A DNA stretch of 64,000 bases from contig NC_052018.1 in assembly GCF_015832195.1 (NCBI RefSeq), forward strand, positions 52,327,666 to 52,391,665, given 5' to 3'. This stretch comes from Motacilla alba alba (lineage: Eukaryota > Chordata > Aves > Passeriformes > Motacillidae). The translations under genes and the position numbers were made by a program. The first letter of the stretch is position 1. The number at the start of each line of letters is the position of its first letter. The notes under the pieces are model-generated. The model saw only the letters and a list, made by a program, of their open reading frames with translations. It had not been told where the DNA came from and did not search any database. This document shows, piece by piece, positions 56,771 through 64,000 of the stretch.

Positions 56771-59095
56771 GTCCAACCTCCAAAGTCCTATGCTACAGCC
56801 CACAGCCAGTTTGGTGCCCATTGCTGGGATGGCTGCAGGATGCTCCTGTCTCCCATGTAGAGGGGATTCTGGAACTGGAGCCAGCACTCATCAGTGCTGA
56901 GGCGAGATGAAGGATCACCTCCCTGACCTGCGGGTGATGCTGCCTAAAGCAGGTCTGCATGAGGACAATACATTTATGGGCAGCTATAGAAGGCAAAGCA
57001 TCTTTTGTACTATTTGCAACACAGGTGAAATAACTCAGGAAGGGCAGAAAAGGTAAAGATAAAAGATGACTTCAACAATGAGACAGGGCAGGATTTCTGG
57101 AAAAAGATGCAAAAATGCATTTTCATAAAAAATGCATTTGGAATACAACACTTCAGAAAAAGAGTAGTGATGTATAAAAGAGGGATGCTGTGACAAGACT
57201 GAGTCAGACACACTGATTGTATTCTGATTCAGCGTGATATTGCAGGAGATGGGAGAGTGATACTCTAAGGAAACTGGGATGACAATTACTACAGCTGCAA
57301 AATTTGCCAGTGTTTATGTGGAAAAAAAAGGCCAGCAACTGAGGGAACAAATTCAAGGGAAAAATATATAAAGCAAACTTGACAAATCAATAAATAAGAA
57401 AAATATATTTTCTATATGCAAACAAGAAATATGCACATCTTTCCTTGTGACTTTTACATGGATGTATCAATTTTTTTCTGCTTCTTTCCTGCTTTCATAT
57501 AAAAACATCTTCTGGGTCATCCCATTCAACTGTTTATGGAGTGTTTGCACTGAAGTGACGTTCATAATAAATAAATGTACACAGATGATTAAAATCCTCT
57601 TTCTCAGACTGCTGAGCCTTTACTTATGGAAACCTTACAATATTTATTCTCCACTTCTGCAGATAAATCTTCAGGAAGAAAAATATAGTAATCTGAAAAA
57701 TGGGCGTATGCAAGCAAACATACTTAAACATTTTATTGTTGTTTTAACTATTATTTTCCCTCTTTGCCTCAGACTACATAGAGTAAAAGAAGATGACAAA
57801 CCTCTTCATCTCACTACACAGTGATCACTTCCACAACTATCTCTCTGATGTCCTCCAAAAGAAGGCCAAATCCTATTAAGGCTTACATAACTGCAAATTT
57901 ACATAACTGCAAATCAATTAGAAATGTATTGGAATTTTTGAAATTGCTGGTAGAATCACCCCACAAATTACAGAAGCTGAGAGTTCTCCTAGGACAGCTT
58001 GCCTACTTTCCATGAGTTTTGGCACTTTCACCAACTGTCAATGTCAATTATTTGCCATTGCAGCAGTATAAAATTGCAAGAACAGTGTGCATGTGTAAGC
58101 CCACTGGGAGAAGTAAGGCCAGAAATTATACAGCAAATGTTCCTTATGAGGACAAAGCTTTTGTAAAGGGAAGTGACTTGCCTGGGGTTAGGTAAAAAAA
58201 AACACAAGGGCAGCCCAGCCTCACTGCTGGTTGGGCCTGTGTGCAAGCCTCAGACACATATTTCTTGCTGAAGCAGCTCCTCAGCTATGGTCTAGAGACT
58301 CTTGCAGACTTTCTGATTCAACCAGTATGGTTACTCACAACAATTTCATTAAACTATTTCTGTACGGTCTTTTGCTTGTTAGTCTTTCCCCTGGTAGAAG
58401 TCTGTATGTTCTGTGCTCCACTCCTAAAACAAACAACATGCAGATAAATATGGTGCAAAGCACTTACCACAACTGAAAAATAAACTTCTAACCACAGTGA
58501 GGGAGAGGAAAAGAGCTGGGTATTTTGTGGTCCCTAAAGGAAATTGAAATCTGCTTTTTGGTGGAGACATGCTTCAAAAGATGAAACCAACCAAATGGGG
58601 GAAATGTCTCTTTTTCTTGGGTATGTGCGCAGCACATATTAATGGTTGCCAAAAGTTAAATGGGAAGCACTGTTGATATTATTGTCTGTTTGTTATTAAA
58701 TAAAAATCATTCAAGCTTTGTTCTCTTCTCCAGTGGATTAATGAAAGACATCACCCTGAATCAAATGTGATCAAGTTTCCTTTTAGCATATCATGCCTTG
58801 CTGCAATACACTTCAGACAGTGGCTGCTGCAAAACATTTTGTTTAGTGCCTTGTTTATTATTGTTTTTCTAGTAGACAAATGGTCCCAAATGTAATTTTT
58901 TCCTCAAATTCCAATGGTCCACTATACTTTGAAAGAAAACAGATGATAAAAGTTTACTTTAAAATTTTATGTCTTCTTTTAGTGACTTCACAAGTAAATT
59001 GAAATTATTCTTTAAAAGGAAAGAAAGAGAGAAGACAGGAGGAAAGTGAGAATAAGAGAAAGAACGAGCAAATGAAAGAATGTGGGACAGAAGGA
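56771..59095. other. Intergenic sequence
   Basis: AT-rich. It contains a direct repeat of ACATAACTGCAAAT at about 57884-57914 and a short MIR-like match (AAGTGACTTGCCTGGGGTTA near 58171) too weak to call. A purine-rich stretch (59017-59095) leads into the GGGAA tract. Confidence 0.65.
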
Positions 59096-59215
59096 GGGAA
59101 GGGAAGGGAAGGGAAGGGAAGGGAAGGGAAGGGAAGGGAAGGGAAGGGAAGGGAAGGGAAGGGAAGGGAAGGGAAGGGAAGGGAAGGGAAGGGAAGGGAA
59201 GGGAAGGGAAGGGAA
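59096..59215 (+). repeat. (GGGAA)24 microsatellite
   Basis: Twenty-four perfect GGGAA units, 120 bases. Every four units match the G3-loop pattern of a G-quadruplex with AA loops, and the whole tract is pure purine on one strand. The open frame across it is an artefact. Confidence 0.98.
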
Positions 59216-59304
59216 AAGTTATGTATATTTTATGTAGTTAATGGTTTGATTTTTTTAAATAAAAATTACTAATATTCTCTAGACTAGTATTTTTATAAAC
59301 ATTC

Positions 59305-59405
59305 AGAAAGTCACTGAATAGACTGGATCCTGTGGGAAGGAACCCACAAGGATCATCAAGTCCAAGTCCTGGCCTTGCTTGTTCATCCCCCAAAGCATTC
59401 TAAGA
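59305..59405 (-). mobile_element. Diverged CR1 3'-end fragment
   Basis: The plus strand reads GGATCATCAAGTCCAAGTCC, then TGGCCTTGC and CATCCCCCAAAGCATTC, matching the CR1 3' region in minus orientation. The terminal repeats are degraded. Confidence 0.8.
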
Positions 59406-62400
59406 AAATAATTTATTTATGTTATTGAACCAGACATTTTCATGTCTCCACAGACTCAGGAATGATTCATGTCCTTCCCTAATGACAATAATACAGTAGG
59501 CTTTTGACCACTAGTGAGCCGAGCTGGCTTGAGCTGGTGACCTGGAGATGAAATGTTTACTGCCAATCTCCCGGGCAACCATCTCCCCCTACAGGCACCT
59601 TTCAATAAATCTGCCCTTCCTTATTTTCAAAAGACGCTTTGGAAACGTGCCATTTGAATCTATTGAGAATACTTCCAAAAATCCTTTTGTTTAAGTCTTG
59701 TTTTTGTAAGTATTTTGTGTAAGACAGGCAAAGTTTTCTTTCCTTAAATTGTAAGTAACTTGCAGATTTTACATGGTTTTGCTCCTTTCATTTCTCAATG
59801 TCTTATGCCATAGCCTGTGGCATGGCACTTTGCTGGTGAGCATTCCCACATTAGAAGCTGCTTAGGCACACAAATCCCAGCTGTCATCTCTGCTCCTGGG
59901 GGGAACCAAAAATGCTCTACATTCTCCCTTCCAGCTTCCTCTCCCACATTGCCTTACATACCCCAGGTACCTCCATCTCTGCAAACCCTTTATTAAACCT
60001 GAGATGAAAAAGAATGATGGCATTACAGAAGTGGTCCTGATCTAACTACTAAGTACCATTTTAGATAAGGGAGTATGAGAGTAAATTACTCCACCATAGC
60101 CCAGCACACCTATGCAGAATTAGGTACAGAAACAGAGAAAATAGTACCTGACACATAGCTGTGTTCCTAGAGATCAGCTTAAAATCTTCATATTAAATAT
60201 TCCCAGAAGACAATGCTTATTATTTCCTTTAGTTTTCCATTCAAAGACATGCCCATCTGTTTGTGAAACTATCAAATAAAAACAATGGTTCCCGTTCTCC
60301 GTGCCTTACTCAGGCCTTTGTGAAACCAGTTACTGGAATTTTTATCTGGGTCAAGGCATTCAAAACAGTACAAAATAATTTCAAATTTAATATAATTAAA
60401 CACTCAGAATGGAAGGAAAGTGTAGGGTTTTTTCATTATTTTTGCTACTCTAAGGGCTAATAGGATGTGCCCACCATGTTGGTAAGTGCTGTATTGTAAT
60501 ATTCACAATGGATAGTTTCTTTCTTTAAATTTCTATATACGACAGAGTAAATTCTGTCACTCTGCCTTCAGATTTTTACTAGTTTGCATCTTTTAAAGGC
60601 ATGGATGATATACTTAACTGGGATGCAGAATCAGACACCTTGTGTTTTGAATTTCAGCTACAATTTTAGTAAGTCTATATTCTGTAACAAATTCATTTTA
60701 TATGAGTGATCTACTTACAGCTTTTTCTCTTGAATCTTCTGTTCCACAGATGTCTAAATCAGACCACTGTAACTCAGCATATCTATGCTGAGGGCAGCAG
60801 CAATGCTCCTCCTTCCATGTGAGCTCATCCCATGGTGGAAGGGATAAGACACTTCCCCTTACGTTACAAACTTTCTCTCCCATTGCATTTCTTTTGCCAG
60901 TTCAGGACCTGTGGTCTGGTCTCATCATATCACTGCATCAGACTTACCCACAGCCACATCTCTGTGTCCTGTTCAAGCTTCTCTGGGCTGATGCAGCTCA
61001 TCAGCCACTCATGTACATGCCAGCTCCACACTTAGAGGATTTGGGCTTGGCTGACACCTGAAAATCAAAAAAATTTATTTGACTTTCATTGCTAACAACC
61101 ATCAGAGTGGGCTGCACTCTCCTACCCTCTGAGGAAGGCAGTGTCTGATTTTGAGGATATTTAAACTAGAGGGAGAGAAAATATTTCACTTTTCCCCCAC
61201 GTTCCTGTCGAGATGGATGCAGCCTCCCTTGGGGAAGAGCAGAGAGGTTCTGTTCTATGCATCTTGGTAACCTGGTGCTCCTTCCTTGCAGCTGGAGGCT
61301 AGAATTGCTACCCAAAGACAGCCAAACTCAAAGATTTACCAACCACAGTTAAGAGCACTGTTGCTGCAACAGGCAAGGTTTGTACCCTATGGTGAGTAGG
61401 AGCTCAGAGGGACCAAGGAGCAAGGGAACCAGGAGGACTGAGTAGAGGGGAAATTGTGAGCTAGAGCAGAGGGTACTTGTTTTGTTGCCAGCAAGTGGAG
61501 ACCAGGGAGAGTGTATGGTAAATGGGAAATGATTTGGATGATTTGATCTTCCTGGAAAACTCCATTTCCCTCTTTAGAAATTGAGCTGCGATCTCCACCA
61601 GCATTATTATAGGCCAGAAACACATGGCATAATAGCTACCTTTGTGGCTTCCTTCTGTCTCTCTTTGTGGCTTTCTTCCCCTGTAAGGGGAGCCATCACC
61701 ACAGCAGGTGATGTTGCTACAGTTTGGGTGCTGCTTTCAAGAGGTTACAAGAGCCAGCAGTGCTCTGAAGCAGGTGTTTTTAGAATATGAGTTGGATTTC
61801 TTGTTTTTGGAATAAACAAATATACCTAATGCCTTTGATAATAAATATTGAAATAGAGATGAGTGGAATACATGCAAAAAAAAACCAAAAAAAACCCCAG
61901 ATAATAATTTTCATCATTGACTGCATGAGGATCATTGCCAGTTCCAGGTGACCAATTAATGAGCCAACTGCAACTTGTGATCATGGTCCCATTTTGAATG
62001 AGATGTGTCAAACTTGGAGGAGAGGACTTTTGCGGATACAATAAATCGTGAATGCTGCTGAAGGAGAGAGTAGGGGACAGAGAGCAAGGAGGCAATGAAG
62101 AGGCCTGAACAGTGCTAAAGTGGAGAAGATTTATAAGTTGTTGATCAAGAAAACAAAGAGTAATATGGGAAGAAACATCCACAGGGAAAGTGTGCAGAAA
62201 TCTGAAGCACTAAAGATGAATGGGTGGATTACAGGCAGTTTTTCAGCTTGACATGCCCATTTTCATATATGACAACACACCCCAAGGAAAAAAACAAAGA
62301 AAGAAAATCAAGGAGAACATGACTTGCAGTTACTGGGAGTGATTTTTTAGCTACAGTGAGATGGCAGTAAAACAGCAACACAATAAGAATTTTGAAAAAT

Positions 62401-63828
62401 GAAATGTCTTAAATATAGCATGCCATGACAAAGAGCAACAAAATGCACTGAGATGCCAGCTTTGAAGAAAAGCAATGAATTTTGCATTTGAGAGGAGAAG
62501 CAGGTACTTCATGGAACTGCCTGTGTATATCATGATCAGATGAGGAGTTGAGCAACATAAAGAGCTTGCTCCAAGCCAGATTTAAGAGGCTGGGGCAACG
62601 GCTGTTGTCTGGGGTTGTTAGAAATCACGTACTTGATTGCTCAACAATGCAGCTGTAATTAGAAGAGTAAAGACAACTCTATGGAACAAGAAAAAAATTA
62701 AGAGTTTTATTCTCCCCAATGGGATGGTGAAAACTGATGAAGCAGAGCTTGCATTCCTTCTCACAGGGCATTCATATATGCTCTGTTACAGTGAGGGACT
62801 GCAGTGACTTTTGAGGCATCCTCACAGAACCATCAGTGGTGGCTCTCAAAGATAGTGATGGAAAGGCAAGAAAGGGCTTAATTTTGAATAAAAAAAGTTG
62901 GAATCAGTCACATTCACAGGAATATGAGGAACTTCTCTGATCAGGCAACTCAGCAGGGATCGCTAAGCATGTAACACAGCTGAAGGACTTTAACTGAACT
63001 GCGCTAGTGACAAACCATTTCTTTTCCACTTTTGCCTTTCTCTTTTTGAGCAGCATTACAATTGCTTCAGATTTTGCTAAGTACAGAACAGGTCTGATTT
63101 GAGAGGGTAACAGAACCAATGAATTCCTAGTAAGAAAGGGCACAATTTTTAAGAACCATCTTTGTGTTCAACCCTCAGAATTTAATTGACAATTTCCTTG
63201 GCTTCCAATTTGGATGTTTCTAGCTGTGCAGTAAGCAGAGACATATAAGAGTCCTTCTTTCTGCAGGGCACTTCTGATATTTTTTGGCAAGAAGACAAAG
63301 GATTGATAAGATAGCAGGAAAAAAAGAAGCTGTAATTTTAGGCAGAATCTTGGTAAAAAACAGCAAACAGCAGGGAAATATTTTTCTTCTAGTTGGACAC
63401 ATCTGGTCAAGTCCTCAAGAGTTATTGCTAAGGTTTCCAAGATGGAAAACAGGAAGATAACCTTGTTCTTACCTTGTGTCCAGCCATGGCATTTGTATAT
63501 TAAAACTGTAAGGTTCTGGCAGATTGTCTTGTTCTTCTATCCCCCTGCAGTCTGTGGATTTTTTGTAGGTAGCCTTTTGTAGGTGGTTGAACATAAGACA
63601 ATACCAAGCTGTTCCAGGGTAAAGTAGAGTATACTGGTTACCTATTAGCACTTTCTCTCTGCATCCAGTAGGCATAGCAAGGTTCTGGGCAGTGGCCGAG
63701 ATGGAAAAGGGTCTTTGATCCAGCACCGCATGTGTCATGGGTTTTCCAGAGAGGTGAGAGGGCTCCTGAGCAGCTTTGGAAAGAGCAGGCTGTTGCTAGA
63801 AACTTTACATGTTTCCAAAAATGGATCC
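59406..63828. other. Intergenic sequence to near the window end
   Basis: No exon, RNA gene or repeat was recognised with confidence. The stretch at 59530-59640, with CAATCTCCCGGGCAACCATC, reads like a possible conserved non-coding element but has no proof. Confidence 0.65.
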
Positions 63829-63900
63829 TAGAATCACAGAAGTACAAAGCTGCAAAGTACCACAGGGGATCATCTATGCCCTCCTTTCACTCAGAGGTAG
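63829..63900 (-). mobile_element. Diverged CR1 3' end
   Basis: The plus strand reads TAGAATCACAGAAGTACAAA, then GGGGATCATCTATGCCCTCC, resembling a CR1 terminus in minus orientation. The left part is clear and the rest is diverged; the right border is uncertain. Confidence 0.6.
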
Positions 63901-64000
63901 GATGACATTTGCCAAGATGATCTGAATGGGAGGATTATCTTACTTCTTCCAAAAATCTCCAGTGAAGGAAGACTTCTGTTCATCCTAGGCTGCCTGTACC

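Noticed and set aside
57447..57824. 125-codon hydrophobic open frame
   Set aside because: AT-rich sequence naturally yields Phe/Leu/Ile-rich frames; no domain or splice signal is present.
58162..58195. MIR-SINE-like match (AAGTGACTTGCC)
   Set aside because: Only about 20 bases agree; too short to separate from chance without a profile search.
59072..59272. Gly-Arg-Glu-Gly-Lys repeat open frame
   Set aside because: It is a translation of the GGGAA microsatellite.

Overview
This is nuclear DNA from a bird. Most of it is AT-rich and non-coding. It carries fragments of CR1 LINEs, the dominant retroposon of bird genomes, with the typical avian 3' end (GGTTGGAA on the reverse complement, ending in repeated ATTCTRTG). 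It also holds a piece of an avian endogenous-retrovirus LTR and the exon fragments of two vertebrate genes. I cannot name the species. No bacterial-style genes, operons, CRISPR arrays or phage genes are present, and nearly all open frames in the window are chance frames in non-coding DNA.

Layout. Positions 1-13356 (+) hold the 3' half of TPD52L1 (tumor protein D52-like 1, D53). Four coding exons (1-62, 9103-9141, 10801-10861, 13225-13356) join in frame with GT/AG sites, and the gene begins left of the window. Its 3' UTR runs to an AATAAA at 14994-14999. Positions 16884-25835 (-) hold a complete six-exon HDDC2 gene (HD-domain 5'-deoxynucleotidase). Its introns join in frame to give a 195-residue protein, and its CpG-island promoter lies at about 25440-26130. 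The two genes are convergent (tail to tail), separated by about 1.8 kb between candidate poly(A) signals. This matches the TPD52L1-HDDC2 arrangement known in mammals (human 6q22.31).

From about 26.1 kb to the end I found no coding exon. It is an intergenic stretch next to HDDC2; by synteny it would lead toward HEY2 (inference). It holds CR1 fragments near 28.3, 32.0, 34.0, 42.7, 56.6, 59.3 and 63.8 kb, a degraded 5S-rRNA-derived sequence at 30.2 kb, a (TA)n and a (GGGAA)24 microsatellite, long A or T runs, and several patches that look like candidate regulatory elements but cannot be confirmed without alignment.

The most notable observations are these. The acceptor of HDDC2 exon 2 abuts a same-strand CR1 3' end that appears to supply its branch point. 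Two diverged copies of a roughly 90-bp sequence lie 1.5 kb apart in a TPD52L1 intron. A 5S-like remnant occurs in the intergenic region. A CR1 copy at 42.7 kb has lost its centre. The two genes have no shared pathway that the sequence reveals; they are linked by position only.
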